NCBI GenBank assembly: GCA_900323505.1
Contig: OOIN01000005.1
Span: forward strand, 620,001 to 684,000
DNA length: 64,000 bases
From: Ustilago trichophora
Lineage: Eukaryota; Basidiomycota; Ustilaginomycetes; Ustilaginales; Ustilaginaceae
Reading direction: 5' to 3'
Below, one piece after another: positions 1 through 10,390 of the stretch. The notes beneath the pieces are model-generated. The model was not told where the DNA came from. It saw nothing but the letters and a program-made list of their open reading frames with translations, and ran no database searches. Each line of letters begins with the position of its first letter. Position 1 is the stretch's first letter. A program made the translations under genes and the position numbers.

Positions 1-745
1 TCCGTTTGACTGGCCTCCCCGCTTGACCTGCAGGAGGACCCTGAATCAATGCTGCTGCCTGCCCTATCTTGCCATTGTTGCAGGACATGTTGGTATGCTA
101 CGGGATCGCGATCCATTATTTGGCCATGACTGTAGCCAAGATTTGAATCGTGTGGCAGTATCGCAGTTGAGTGGGAGAGCTCAAGTCAACGAGGCAACGG
201 AGATACACAGCTCCAACGGCACTTGACTGGAATTTGCGCCTAATAGCTCAGCAGCGTGGGCGGCGCTCTGATACTCAGCTGCTCCGAGGTCATCCGCTCC
301 TCTCGGCAACCACCATCCTTGAGCACCTAGCGCCTCCAGTCAACCAGACATCATCGGTTGCTCGAAGAGATCACATTCATCGACAGCTTCAAACCCATCA
401 CGCAGCCACGATCGCAAGATCGCTTCCTTCCTTCCTTCCTTCCTTCCTTCCTTCCTTCCTTCCTTCCTTCCTTCCTTCCTTCCTTCCTTCCTTCCTTCCT
501 TCCTTCCTTCCTTCCTTCCTTCCTTCCTTCCTTCCTTCCTTCTCCTCGACTCACACATTCTACCCTCCTCGGCGTAGCTCCTTGACTCGTTGTGGCCTCA
601 TCAGATTCCGCAAGCTCGACGACAGTTGCATGAGCTCAGTGTGAAGTCAACTTCAGAGCTGCCGAATTTGAGCTAGCACGCCTCGGCATCGATCCAGACT
701 CTCAAGCAGACTTTGATAGAGTGAGCTTGCTGAAGGAAAGCCAAG
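1..745. other. upstream region of the Yippee gene
   Basis: I see no convincing gene here. The stretch carries a long CTTC microsatellite, and the last 200 bases are the presumed promoter and 5' leader of the Yippee gene at 746. Small open frames on both strands are mostly translations of the repeat. Confidence 0.6.
423..542. repeat. (CTTC)n microsatellite, about 30 copies
   Basis: An uninterrupted 120-base run of the tetranucleotide CTTC on the plus strand (GAAG on the minus strand), ending about 200 bases before the Yippee ATG. The purity of the run suggests recent expansion and likely length polymorphism between strains. Confidence 0.97.
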
Positions 746-1078
746 ATGGGTATGACACACAAGCAGTACCTTTGCGGCCAGCGTATCTTTGGCTGCAAAG
801 AGTGCAAGACTCACCTCACTACCATCGAAAGCCTGGTCAGCCGAGCTTTCAATGGTCAGCATGGTCGAGCATATCTCTTCGATTCAGTCACCAATATCAC
901 GCTGGGCGAACCCGAGGATCGACACATGACCACTGGCCTGCACACAGTACGGGACATCACCTGCTTAAAGTGCAAGACTACGCTTGGCTGGAAGTACGAT
1001 CGTGCATATGTGGCGGCGGAGAAATATAAGGAGGGCAAGTTCATCCTAGAGAAGGAGCTTACTGTCGACGTCCACTGA
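746..1078 (+). CDS. Yippee-domain zinc-binding protein (Moh1/YPEL type)
   Basis: A complete 110-residue protein matching the full length of the Yippee family. Two CxxC pairs that would bind one zinc ion are visible: CKEC near residue 17 and CLKC near residue 73. Between them lie the family signature residues around SRAFNGQHGRAYLF and the run DRHMTTGLHTVRDITC, and the end reads GWKYDRAYVAAEKYKEGKF. Family members fold into a zinc-bound beta-sandwich related to Mis18 and cereblon; their molecular function in fungi is poorly defined (yeast Moh1 is linked to stationary-phase survival). The ATG at 746 sits after AAG and gives the standard MG start. It is a single exon. Confidence 0.92.
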   Translation: MGMTHKQYLCGQRIFGCKECKTHLTTIESLVSRAFNGQHGRAYLFDSVTNITLGEPEDRHMTTGLHTVRDITCLKCKTTLGWKYDRAYVAAEKYKEGKFILEKELTVDVH

Positions 1079-2681
1079 TCTCTCAGGGAAGATCTGTTCC
1101 CTCGTCTCCGCGATGGCAATACCCCGGCGGACGTAAGACCAACCCAAAGAGAAAGCATCGGAGACGCTCGTGGCTCATCTTCAGCTCGAACGCGGTGAAG
1201 GAACTTGTAGAATGGGGTTCGGGGTTCAAAGAAGGGGAAGGCAACCCACTTCACTTCGACAGCCATCGAGGCTCACGAGCGCTCAACTCCTGCCTCGATC
1301 GCGACGATGTTCCTAGTCGATCCTCACAATAACCATTCACAACAAGCTACGCCGGTGTCCGAGCATAAGTTGGGCCGTGATAGTATCTAACTAGCCTTCA
1401 TACCGTCAATACTCAAAATACCGGCACAGAAGCTTGGACTTTCGAGCTCCAAGTGACATGTGCTCCATCCGGAGGATCCAAGACAGCAAGCACGTTCGCT
1501 CGAGTCGCTGGAGCAAGCAATTCTTCCTGTGTTGCCTTCAACTCTAAGAGTAAAGCAAAGCACACACCACCGACCATCAACGCTACCTGAAGCTCGAAAC
1601 ATGACCCTTACTGCTCACGCTTGACTACTTTCACATAGATTGGATTTGCACGATTAGCCATCTTGACCTTTCGCCAACGCCCATCAGCTGGATTTATTGT
1701 ACTCGAGTCAGCATCAATACAAGTTCGCCTTGCTTTTACAGAGCGTCGACAGACGCGATCAGTGTGTTGGAGTATGAATCATGTGTTGGTATACTGTAGA
1801 GTACAAGTACAGTACATAGGGCGGATGTCGTCATAATGGTGGTTGCCAACAGTATCGGCCGAAAGTGCTGCTAGCCAAACTGCTAGCAAAGGAGTCGGGC
1901 GTGGGGTACAGAAGGCTTTGTAGCAAGCCGAAGCCTGCATGCAACGAGCAAGTTTGTTGTGCATTTCCACTGCAGATTCAATACAAATGAAAGGGGGAGC
2001 CAAGAGAAAGAGGATCGACACCGAGCATTGCATTTCAAACTGCTTGTTTCAAAGAATGGACACCAAGACCCTTGAAAAAAAGTCCAAGTTGAATTTACAG
2101 TTTCAAAAAAGACCCTACAAAAACACACACACAAAACTGCAGCTTGGAAAGCTTGGAAATTTGAATCGACACTGTGTCCGAATGCCTGCGTCACGAGCTT
2201 TGAATCGAAATCAACACAGAATCCAGGAAAAGAGAAAGAGTCGCGCGCCCTCCTTTGTAAGTGCGTGACTCTTTTGCGCCGCAATCCCGGTTCCTGGCTG
2301 GCTGGCTGGCTGCTCTGCTATTTCACCATTCCATTCCACCACTACCCCTCAGCTGTGCGACTGCAACAAATGGTATTGATCGCCCTTCAATCTGCACCAC
2401 CATCATTTCCTCCATCTCCCAACACTCACATACACACACACTCTCTCTCTCCCGATCTGCCTCCCCTCCTTCACCTTCTTTTTGCTCGACAGCATCCCCT
2501 CCAACTCCCACCTCTGACTTGACGCGACGCATTCTCTGTCTCTCTCTGTCTCTCTTTTGATCTTCACTGGAATCAACTCGCCCTCACAGCTTGACGCTTG
2601 TCCATCTCTCAGTACACATAATACCAACGCGACGTCTTCTAAGCATTCATCTTGCCTTTAGCCCACATTCAAACACCCACA
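1079..2681. other. intergenic region between the Yippee and secreted-protein genes
   Basis: About 1.6 kb with only short overlapping frames of poor composition on both strands. It contains a GTACAGTAC-type cluster near 1790-1816, a short CTGG repeat near 2293-2311, and a CT/CA-rich leader from about 2400 that looks like the promoter and 5' untranslated region of the gene at 2682. Confidence 0.55.
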
Positions 2682-3686
2682 ATGAAGTCGTTTGTTAGCC
2701 TCTCCACCGCCGCTGGCTCCTTGGCAGCCACGCTTCTTCTTCTCGGCTCTTCGGTAGCACCGGTTGCTGCCCAATCCGTTGCCGCCAACGTCTCTGCCAT
2801 CCCTTCCGACGTCTCGGCCGCCTGTCAGACTTTCCTCTCCACTCTCAACTCGGACAGACAGCTGGACGCCTGCACAAAGCCTCTCCTCGCAGCTACCAAG
2901 TACTACTCTTCCAACTCGACCGACTCTGCCGCTCAGCTCGACTCGACGCTTGCCGACCTCTGCTCGAGCAACACTGGTTGCGATGCCAACATTATTCGCC
3001 AGCGTTTGGACCAATTCTGGCAAAATTGCCACACTGATCTTCAGAACAAGAACGCCGTCGTTCAGGCCATGTACGATAACCTCTACATGATCACTCCCCT
3101 CGTCAACTCGATCTGCTCCAAGGACGAGAAGAACGACTACTGCCTCAAAACCATTGCCAAGGCTGCTGCTAGCTCTTCGCGCGTCGCCGCCACCAAGTCG
3201 CGCAGGGAACTTGCCGAGGATGAGGATGAGGATGAGGATGAAGACGAGGCTGACGAAACCGTCGCCGAGCTCGCCAAGCGTCAGTCCACCACTACCCAAA
3301 ATCTTGGCGGCCTCTACAACGAGACCACCACCACCACCAAGCCCAACACCAACGCCGCCTTCCTCTTCATCTCATCCTCCAGTCCCAAGTCGATCCTCTG
3401 CTCTCGATGCACCCAAAACATTCTCGCATCCTACATCAAGTTCGAGACTTCCATCCCTTACGCCATCGGTCTTAGGACTTCTGAGATCCTCGCTCCCCAG
3501 AGCGACATCTACAAGGCTGCCAAGACCGATTGCGGTCTCGACTTTGTCGGTCAGGTCAACAAGATTGCCAACACCACCCAGTTTGCCGCCGTTGTCAGCA
3601 GCGCTCCTTTCGCAGGCGCAAGGTCCGGCGTTGCTGCACTTGCCACTTTGGCCGCTTCTGCTGTGGTCGCTCTTGTTGCTCTCTAA
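2682..3686 (+). CDS. secreted, probably GPI-anchored cell-surface protein
   Basis: A 334-residue protein with an N-terminal signal peptide (hydrophobic core about residues 8-25, cleavage likely after APVAAQ). A Cys-containing ectodomain of about 140 residues follows, then an acidic run of Glu-Asp (about 177-190) flanked by dibasic sites (SRR before, AKRQ after) that look like Kex2 processing sites. A second Cys-containing domain comes next, with CSRCTQNILASYIKFE, and the C-terminal tail is small and hydrophobic, typical of GPI attachment. I recognise the overall plan as a fungus-specific secreted family of unknown function (it resembles the DUF7729 type), not an enzyme. I chose the ATG at 2682 because it directly precedes the signal peptide; the frame is open further upstream only by way of a TTG. 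Confidence 0.8.
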   Translation: MKSFVSLSTAAGSLAATLLLLGSSVAPVAAQSVAANVSAIPSDVSAACQTFLSTLNSDRQLDACTKPLLAATKYYSSNSTDSAAQLDSTLADLCSSNTGCDANIIRQRLDQFWQNCHTDLQNKNAVVQAMYDNLYMITPLVNSICSKDEKNDYCLKTIAKAAASSSRVAATKSRRELAEDEDEDEDEDEADETVAELAKRQSTTTQNLGGLYNETTTTTKPNTNAAFLFISSSSPKSILCSRCTQNILASYIKFETSIPYAIGLRTSEILAPQSDIYKAAKTDCGLDFVGQVNKIANTTQFAAVVSSAPFAGARSGVAALATLAASAVVALVAL

Positions 3687-4135
3687 TTGCTCGGAAGTTT
3701 TCCCCGCGGAGGATGTGTAGAGGGATGCAGAACTGCAGGCTTGTTCTTGTCGTCCCCTCCGATCCTCACTATCCCTCTTTATCTCTCTCCCTTTTCTTCT
3801 CCATCGGACTGATTTATAATCGATTATAGCTTCGTCTCACACCCATTTCGTCTTTCGTTTCACTCTTGGATTCGTTTTGTCTTCTCTAGCGCCATGGTCA
3901 TGACCGAGCCTAGTCTGTTCTTTGTTTTGTTCTTCAGATTGCTTTGATACACTGATGTAATGGTTTCTTTTCCCATCTTTAACTGTGAGGGTGTTGGGGT
4001 TTGGTCATGCGTGAAAGCGTGCTCTTTGAGACGGGGAGGTATACAAGTGTGCACAGGAGAAGGTCAAGAGAGACGTATCGATTCGACAGCATATGATTGA
4101 CAGACGAGCCCATTTGATTGCATCACATCACAATA
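3687..4135. other. convergent 3' region
   Basis: T-rich sequence between two converging genes (secreted protein on the plus strand, paraoxonase-like on the minus strand). It presumably holds both 3' untranslated regions. No gene is visible. Confidence 0.6.
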
Positions 4136-5863
4136 TCAACTGCCGACATTGGTACATAACAGCACACCGTCGTACAGGCCCGAGACCATGAGCGTTCCGC
4201 CGTCATCGTAAGCGTGATAGAAGGAACTTGCGCTAGAAGCTAATTTTATGGTTCTATTTTTTCGCTTGTCTTGGACCTCTGCGCCGTTGCTCTGCATTAA
4301 AGTGCGAATGGACCAAGCTCCGTCGTGCGAAAGCACAAAGTGATGAGCTGGCAAAGGGGCGTCTTGATCCTCCCAAGGTTGAGCTTGTTGAAATCCGGTT
4401 TCAAACGGAGAGATGTTTTCGTTGGTCAAAGAACAAGTGTAAGGGGTAATCGCGATTGTCCAACTCGAGCTTGTTTGATTCAAAGGATTGCGAGCCATAG
4501 AGATGAGTTGTAAGGGGGCTGGATGACCAGTTGCTAAAAGGGCGTGGTTTGAAAATCGATCATGTTTGTGTTGGCGAGGGAGCGGGTGCGAGGTAAAGGC
4601 TAGATTGTCAACTCGAAAGGGAAGATGGAGCTTTGTGAATAGCTTCAATTCGAGCCAGTTGGTGGGGCCGCCGCCCTTGGAAGTGCCGAGCTTGGAGCGG
4701 ACAATGTCGTAGATGAAGACCCCAGGGTAGGTTGTAGCAGCAACAATAAGCGTCTTGTTGTCAGGAGAGACGGCAATACCATTGGCAAAAGGTATGTTGC
4801 TTGCTACAATCTTAGCCTCCACTCCATCCGTCTCTACACTTTGATCAGGGTTGAACTGTACCATTGTCACCCAGCCCAATGATAACCCCAGCAGGGTTTC
4901 TATCTGTGTCAACATCGCTGCTGCTTTACGATTGCTTAATATCCGTGCCAACTTGGAAACCACCCAACCCTTTACACCACCACCATCCCCTCCTCCTCCT
5001 CGTCCTTCTCCTCCTTGCAGCATCGATGTAGGTTGGTTGAAGAATCGCTGGGAGAGCATTGGAATCATGTGCTCTGTCAAAGGACCGGGACGTCGGGCGA
5101 AAACATGATCGTTGGTCACCAAAAATGAGCTCTCTGAAAGCGCATGGATCGAGTTGGGTGTATGCGTTGCTATAGGGTGCACTATGGAGCGCTGCCATTG
5201 TGCCACCCATCCTGTACCCTGCTCGCGAGCTGCGGGGTAAAGGTGGAAGAGTTCTACACTGGAACGATGTTCTCTGTGATTGACTACGAACAGTTGACCT
5301 CCTACGACTCCCTCCTGGTGAAAGATCGACAGGCCCAAGGGGTGAAACGTTTGCTCCTCCGGAAAGTCGATTAGCTTCACCGGTACAGGAAATCTATCCT
5401 CCAGCTGTGAAGTGGCATTTGTGGGATATTCAAATGTCCATAGTTGACCTCTAGGCTTTGCATTCCCAAGAGGGCCCATAACCGTATTCCAACCTGCCCG
5501 ATTTGCATCACAACTAATGATCACTGTATCCCTCTCCACTCCAGGAATACGATGAATATCCTCACAGAATCTAAACCCTGCCCCCGCTCCATCACCTATC
5601 AGATTCACACAGTCCGGTTCAACATCTCCTCCATCCCCAACACCAACAGACCTTACCCACAAATCAGGCAACCCACCAGGACCTAACGCAGAATGCAACC
5701 ATGGAACGTTGAACAACACCGGAACAACAAGAATCGCAATCAGACCAATCTTGATCGCCCTCAAAGCAGAATCCGATGATGACAGAGCAGGTAAAGGTTG
5801 ACCAGAACGACGAGATTGTCGAGCTTCGCTCTCGCGTTGTTTGCGAAGGTATGCAAATGGCAT
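4136..5863 (-). CDS. paraoxonase/arylesterase-like beta-propeller protein with N-terminal membrane anchor
   Basis: A 575-residue single-exon protein. Residues about 37-60 form one hydrophobic segment (IKIGLIAILVVPVLFNVPWL), probably a signal anchor, after a short basic N-terminus. The rest resembles the six-bladed propeller of the serum paraoxonase family: FCEDIHRIPG near residue 98 parallels the calcium-ligand region, SSFLVTNDHVFA matches the family TNDH motif, and NGIAVSPDNKTLIVAATT matches the later NGI blade. Family members are calcium-dependent lactonases or esterases; the substrate here is unknown. A glycine-rich insertion (GEGRGGGGDGGGVKG) interrupts the middle of the propeller. The topology predicts a type II protein with the enzyme domain in the ER lumen or outside the cell. 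Confidence 0.75.
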   Translation of the reverse strand: MPFAYLRKQRESEARQSRRSGQPLPALSSSDSALRAIKIGLIAILVVPVLFNVPWLHSALGPGGLPDLWVRSVGVGDGGDVEPDCVNLIGDGAGAGFRFCEDIHRIPGVERDTVIISCDANRAGWNTVMGPLGNAKPRGQLWTFEYPTNATSQLEDRFPVPVKLIDFPEEQTFHPLGLSIFHQEGVVGGQLFVVNHREHRSSVELFHLYPAAREQGTGWVAQWQRSIVHPIATHTPNSIHALSESSFLVTNDHVFARRPGPLTEHMIPMLSQRFFNQPTSMLQGGEGRGGGGDGGGVKGWVVSKLARILSNRKAAAMLTQIETLLGLSLGWVTMVQFNPDQSVETDGVEAKIVASNIPFANGIAVSPDNKTLIVAATTYPGVFIYDIVRSKLGTSKGGGPTNWLELKLFTKLHLPFRVDNLAFTSHPLPRQHKHDRFSNHALLATGHPAPLQLISMARNPLNQTSSSWTIAITPYTCSLTNENISPFETGFQQAQPWEDQDAPLPAHHFVLSHDGAWSIRTLMQSNGAEVQDKRKNRTIKLASSASSFYHAYDDGGTLMVSGLYDGVLLCTNVGS

Positions 5864-6656
5864 TTTTTTCCCCCCAAAAGAGAAATTGTCCTTGCTCGGT
5901 TCTGAGAAAGAAAAGTAGGTGGAAGCGTGAGATCAACGTGTGTCACAGCTAAACCAACCACAATTGAGCTTATTCACTAGGTAGATTGGACACGCCCCCC
6001 ACGCCCCACCGCCGCAGAGCTAAAGCTAAGCATATGCCGCCATGTTTCAGCACGCCATTCCAGTCAGTAGTAGCCTCCCCAAAGGCAAGCCAATCTTCGT
6101 TCTGCAGTATTGAACAGCTCAGATAATCTCGACAGTGCCAACAGAGTGTCACTCAGTCCACGTCCTGGCGCACGTCAAATTTCAGGAGGCGATCTCGACA
6201 GACTCGCGGAGGATTTCAACTCATACAAATTACACAGAGCAGGCAGAAATGTCTGGGTCAATGTGCAGATTGATTGCTTTTTTGGAACGACGCCCCAAGC
6301 CGATATGTGAGGTGGAAAGGGTAGTATCGTACATGCAAGGGGGAAGCCGTGGAATACCATTGATGGGAATCAACCATCAAGGCAAAGGGGATGTGATGTA
6401 GATGAGGATGTAGATAAAAGATGCGTCAACGCCATCAAGACGGCGGATTGAGACAAATGCATAAGCGAACGTGATGGTGGTGATGACGAGCGACTGTTTT
6501 GCCTAGGACAGCAGAATCAGGCTCCCAACACGCGGAATGTGCGTTGTTGTGGTGTAGTACAGATGTGACGAGGAGAAAGTGTGCGCGACAGTAAAGAAAC
6601 AAGATGAGAAAAGAGAGGAGCCAACGAAAACAACATTTTTAGATGCTGAAATGCGT
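5864..6656. other. intergenic region between the paraoxonase-like gene and the eL19 gene
   Basis: About 800 bases. Both neighbours are on the minus strand, so it should hold the promoter of the paraoxonase-like gene and the 3' end of the ribosomal protein gene. Only short frames without family resemblance are present. Confidence 0.5.
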
Positions 6657-7244
6657 TTACTTCTTCTCCTCGGCCTCGTTCTCGACAGCGATGATGGCAG
6701 CACGCTTCTCGAGGACACGCTGAGCACGGCGCTCGCGCATGGCCTTGTTGCGCATACGACGGGCCTCCATCTGGTCGGCAAGGTGCTTGGATCGGGCAGC
6801 CTCGGCCTTGGCCTTGTGGATGTGCTCCATGAGGACACGCTTGTTCTTGAAGACGTTACCCTTGGACTTGAGGTAGAGCTCGTGGTAGAGGTGCTTGTCG
6901 ATCTTGCCAGACTCGCGGTACTTGCGGAGGAGTCGGCGGAGGACACGCTGACGTCGCATCCACATGACCTTGGTGGGCATGCGGGCCTCGGAGGAACCCT
7001 TGCGGTGACCCTGTCCGGTACCACGGCCGGCACGCTTGGCGGCGGCGGTGGCACGGGCACGCGATCGCGAGCCGCCAACGACGGGCTTGCGGATGATCTG
7101 GCCATCACGGATGAGCTTGCGAATGTTGGCACGCGAGTTGGCGTTGCCAATGTCGTTCTGCTCGGCGGGGTCGAGCCAGACCTTGCGCTTACCGCATCCG
7201 AGGACCGAGGCCGCGAGGCGCTTCTGTGTTCTAAGGTTGACCAT
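6657..7244 (-). CDS. RPL19: 60S ribosomal protein eL19
   Basis: A complete 195-residue ribosomal protein. It begins [20 protein letters not shown] and contains [14 protein letters not shown], the basic [18 protein letters not shown] segment, [21 protein letters not shown] and a long basic helix to the end, all diagnostic of eL19. The protein sits at the polypeptide-exit side of the large subunit and makes an intersubunit bridge (family knowledge). The coding region is one exon. Codon use is strongly biased to C-ending codons, as expected for a highly expressed gene, and this bias creates long antisense open frames. Confidence 0.98.
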   Translation of the reverse strand: MVNLRTQKRLAASVLGCGKRKVWLDPAEQNDIGNANSRANIRKLIRDGQIIRKPVVGGSRSRARATAAAKRAGRGTGQGHRKGSSEARMPTKVMWMRRQRVLRRLLRKYRESGKIDKHLYHELYLKSKGNVFKNKRVLMEHIHKAKAEAARSKHLADQMEARRMRNKAMRERRAQRVLEKRAAIIAVENEAEEKK

Positions 7245-7627
7245 CTTGATGACTGTAGTAGAGGTGTGAGCGAGACAAAGATGGGAGTAGAAAAGTCAGA
7301 GACGAGTTCTTGCGCTTAGGGAAGGAAACACTGGTGCTGCACTCCTGCTGCGGAAGAATCGGAACGAGGCTGGAAAGGGCTGAAAGTTGACCGAAGTTGG
7401 CTGGTAGGACCATGTCGATTTGGCGCGAAATGAAGTGTCGATGCAACTTGTGGTCTTTCCTCTGATGCTGTGAGCAACGCAGCGGGGTGTCGGACGTACG
7501 CTGAAATGCCTATCCTGTAATAGCCAATCTACCGTTGCCCCACACTAGATGATGCGATGCTCCTGGACAACGTTGTGATTGCATCCCGAATCCCATGTGA
7601 GACGCCATCGCGATCTCTTGCCTCTGT
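7245..7627. other. upstream region of RPL19
   Basis: The promoter and 5' leader of the eL19 gene (minus strand) and the 3' side of the cryptic gene at 7628-8427. No other gene is visible. Confidence 0.5.
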
Positions 7628-8427
7628 CTACGCAGTGACAGCAGCGAGCATGCCCAATAGCGTGATGCCAGCAGCTTTGACGTATGGATTCAGTTCGCAT
7701 CTGTTGGTGGATTTTCCAAGGAGTGATCCTGAAGATCAGGCCAGGTGTCTGAACTCCAAGCTCGAGTCCAACTGTGATGCTATGCTGACGCTTACTGGAA
7801 CGATCGATATGTAGTGGTATAGATGATGGTTGCAAGCAGAGAAAAGTTGATGGGGTAGCCTAGACTTGTAGTTGGGTCTGGGCTTGCTGCTGATCGATGG
7901 GAAGGTGTTGTTGACTGAAGGTGCTGATGCTATGTTGATTTGATGCTGCCAAAGTGATCGTTGGTCTGGTCGCAAATGCTTGACGATAGCTATGGTCGTA
8001 CCTTTTCTTCGTTGGGAATTGTAGCAGGAGTGTTGACCAAAGTGAATGCTGTGTGGAACACTTACGTTGATAGGACTTGAGGAGGTCGGATGATGGAGAC
8101 GAGAGGAGGAAGGGAGATGACGACGAAACCTCAAAGTCTGACTGACTCTCTAGCCTGCGAGCCTCATTGAGCTCAGCCACTGTGCCAGTCAGCCCATCCA
8201 ATCCATTGAGCTTTTTCAGAGACTGGTGTGCCGCCTTGAAATTGGATCAATTTCATTCTCTGCTTGCTCACCACTCCTTTGGCGCGCAACTCTGAAAAAA
8301 AAGAACAAGGAGAGACTAGCTCTGCTGGCTGAGTAAATTTGGCTGGCTCGCTGCCCTCCAGCTGCTGCGCCCCCGCCTTTCTGTATGGCGTAGAGAGCCC
8401 TTGTTGTGCTTGCCTCCTTGATGGCAT
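7628..8427 (-). CDS. putative small three-exon membrane protein (cryptic)
   Basis: Suggested from splice signals, not from homology. Proposed exons on the minus strand are 8427-8272, 8222 (or 8234)-8066 and 7728-7628. The second intron has a strong donor (GTAAGT at 8065) and acceptor (CTTCAG ending at 7729) with matching phase; the first (GTGAGC donor at 8271) is weaker. Exon 2 reads SLKKLNGLDGLTGTVAELNE and onward, then a serine-rich run. Exon 3 ends in a hydrophobic segment, NPYVKAAGITLLGMLAAVTA, that could be a tail anchor. The total is about 137-141 residues. I do not recognise the family. It would be divergently transcribed from the eS27 gene. The exon 2-exon 3 join is better supported than the start. 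Confidence 0.38.
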
Positions 8428-9133
8428 GCTTGACTACGCTTTTTTTGCAAAACAGAGACTGGAATTGCGGCATCCCAGCCTGGACGCGCTGGCTCAAACA
8501 CCACTCTTGAATACAAATTGAGTGAATTTACCACAACAAAATCAATTTAAACTTGCCTCGGCCGAGGTTTGTTTCATCACGTGTACGGGCTCAACATTGA
8601 ATTGGCTGCCAAGCTTGAATGCCCTGATTTGGAGGCTTGTTGGCGCGCGTCTCTGAAATTGTGCCTTGTCTGTCCCTATAGAATTCAACTGTCAAAGTCT
8701 GAATTCAATCCGACTGCGAAGCGAGTCAAAAGACGACCCTTGTGGATTTGTATTGCTGCAGGCCAAGAGACCATGGATACTGGCTCTGCTGCCTCAATTT
8801 CTGGAGTGATGGTTGATGTGGCTGCTGGTCAGTCTCTTTGTCACATTGAATTGTGAGCAAGTTTCAAATTTGTGGTCAACTTGGGCTGAGTCGACCTCGA
8901 ATTTCACTGGTCTCGTTCCAGAGACCGAGTGTGCTGAGCAAGTTGGCAGACAGATTTTACTCAGCTGCTGCCTTGATTTTCTTGCGCGCGCTCAGCTGAC
9001 CACGATTGAGGCTCTAGACACGCACAACTGTCTACGCCAGCCAATTGCGACGAGGGCCAACATCGACATCCGCCACTCGCCATCATTCTTGTCTCCTCTC
9101 CAGTAACTCACTCACATATCCTCATACTTCAAG
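8428..9133. other. divergent promoter region upstream of the eS27 gene
   Basis: About 700 bases with short, compositionally poor frames on both strands. By position it is the promoter of the eS27 gene and of the cryptic minus-strand gene. Confidence 0.45.
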
Positions 9134-10390
9134 ATGGTAAGATATCATATTCAGCACATTCATCATACGTCTCGCATAGCAGCAGCATACGCATACATCA
9201 GCAGTCCAACCGGCCAGCACATATCACTTGCCTCGCACCATGAAACCGAAAAAAACAGGGCATCGAGATTGGTGGCGCCGGGCGACATAGATAAGACCAC
9301 TCGTCTTGATGATGCCAACGACCAAATGCAGGCACGACGACTATCAGCATCGCCACCATATTCAGCAGCCACAGTCTTCACATCGCCATCAGTACAGACA
9401 CGCCGCGAGAGCATCTCAGGATCGTCAATAGCTCCGCAAAAGTCCTCCGCCACTCGTCACTAGCCGAACTGGCGGGATGCCATCTACCTCCTTCATGCTC
9501 TTCGCGCTAGCATCCATTCTGTTTACATGTCAAAGGGGCCATGATCATGGTGGTCACCGAGCATTGCGACAGCCCGCCACTATCTATCTGCATGATGCCT
9601 TATCAGTCGGAGGATGGCTTGGATGGGCTCCATCACATTGCACTACGAGCTCGACACAGGCTCGATAGCAGACGGCCGTATGATGGCATTTGACATTTGC
9701 CCAGAGCATTGCAAATCTCGCCCACTAGTCACTCGCGTCTCAGTGGCTCGATGGCTTGATCGTTTGATCGCTCGATGGCTCGAGCTCTCCTGTCGCGCCG
9801 TCCCAAGAGGGCAGCCGCGCCGATTGCCACAAGTGGGGCTGTCCCGCAACTCAGACTGGCTGGGCCTCGGTCCAATGGCAGAGCACGGAAATCACAAGTG
9901 CCCCGTCCTCGCATCGCAGTACTTCGTACACGGCTCTAGGATTGCTTCCCGACTCTCATTTACCAACAAAGTACATCGACTTTGCTCTTTTCAACTGCGT
10001 CAAATGCTTCATCATTGGCGCCAATCCGATTGATAATCATCCGCCCTGCTGCTTTGCGAGACGTAATGCTGCTCCCATCATCGTATTCACGATCAAGTAC
10101 TGACGTTGTTCTCTTTGCTCACTTGCGCTCTGCCTCGATAGACTCTCGCTGTCGACCTTCTTAACCCCTCCGCCGAGCAGCAGGCTCGCTGCCACAAGCT
10201 CAAGCGACTTGTGCAGAACCCCAACTCTTTCTTCATGGACGTCAAGTGCCCTGGTTGCTTCGCCATCACCACCGTCTTCTCGCACGCCCAGACCGTTGTT
10301 GTTTGCGGCTCTTGCGCTCAGGTCCTCTCGCAGCCTACCGGTGGTAAGGCTCGTTTGACCGAGGGCTGCTCTTTCCGTAAGAAGGCGTAA
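9134..10390 (+). CDS. RPS27: 40S ribosomal protein eS27 (ATG exon, long intron, main exon)
   Basis: The main exon, 10142-10390, encodes [20 protein letters not shown] through a stop at 10388. It contains the four-cysteine zinc ribbon (CPGC and CGSC), the hallmark [11 protein letters not shown] and [18 protein letters not shown], which together identify eS27. It lacks its own initiator Met; the open frame upstream of it does not fit the family. The best solution is a first exon consisting only of the ATG at 9134-9136, followed at once by a GTAAGA donor and an intron of 1005 bases ending TCGATAG at 10141. The join gives an 83-residue protein that lines up from residue 1 with fungal eS27. An intron right at the start codon is common in fungal ribosomal protein genes, though 1 kb is long. 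The main exon is certain; the first exon is inferred. Confidence 0.88.

Noticed and set aside
2658..3299. 213-codon minus-strand frame over the secreted protein
   Set aside because: It is an antisense shadow; the plus strand has a signal peptide and a coherent protein.
6579..7319. 246-codon plus-strand frame over RPL19
   Set aside because: It is an antisense shadow of the highly biased ribosomal protein gene.
9137..10141. snoRNA inside the RPS27 intron
   Set aside because: Only near-miss C-box words (for example TGATGAT near 9308) were seen, without a paired D box or flanking stem.
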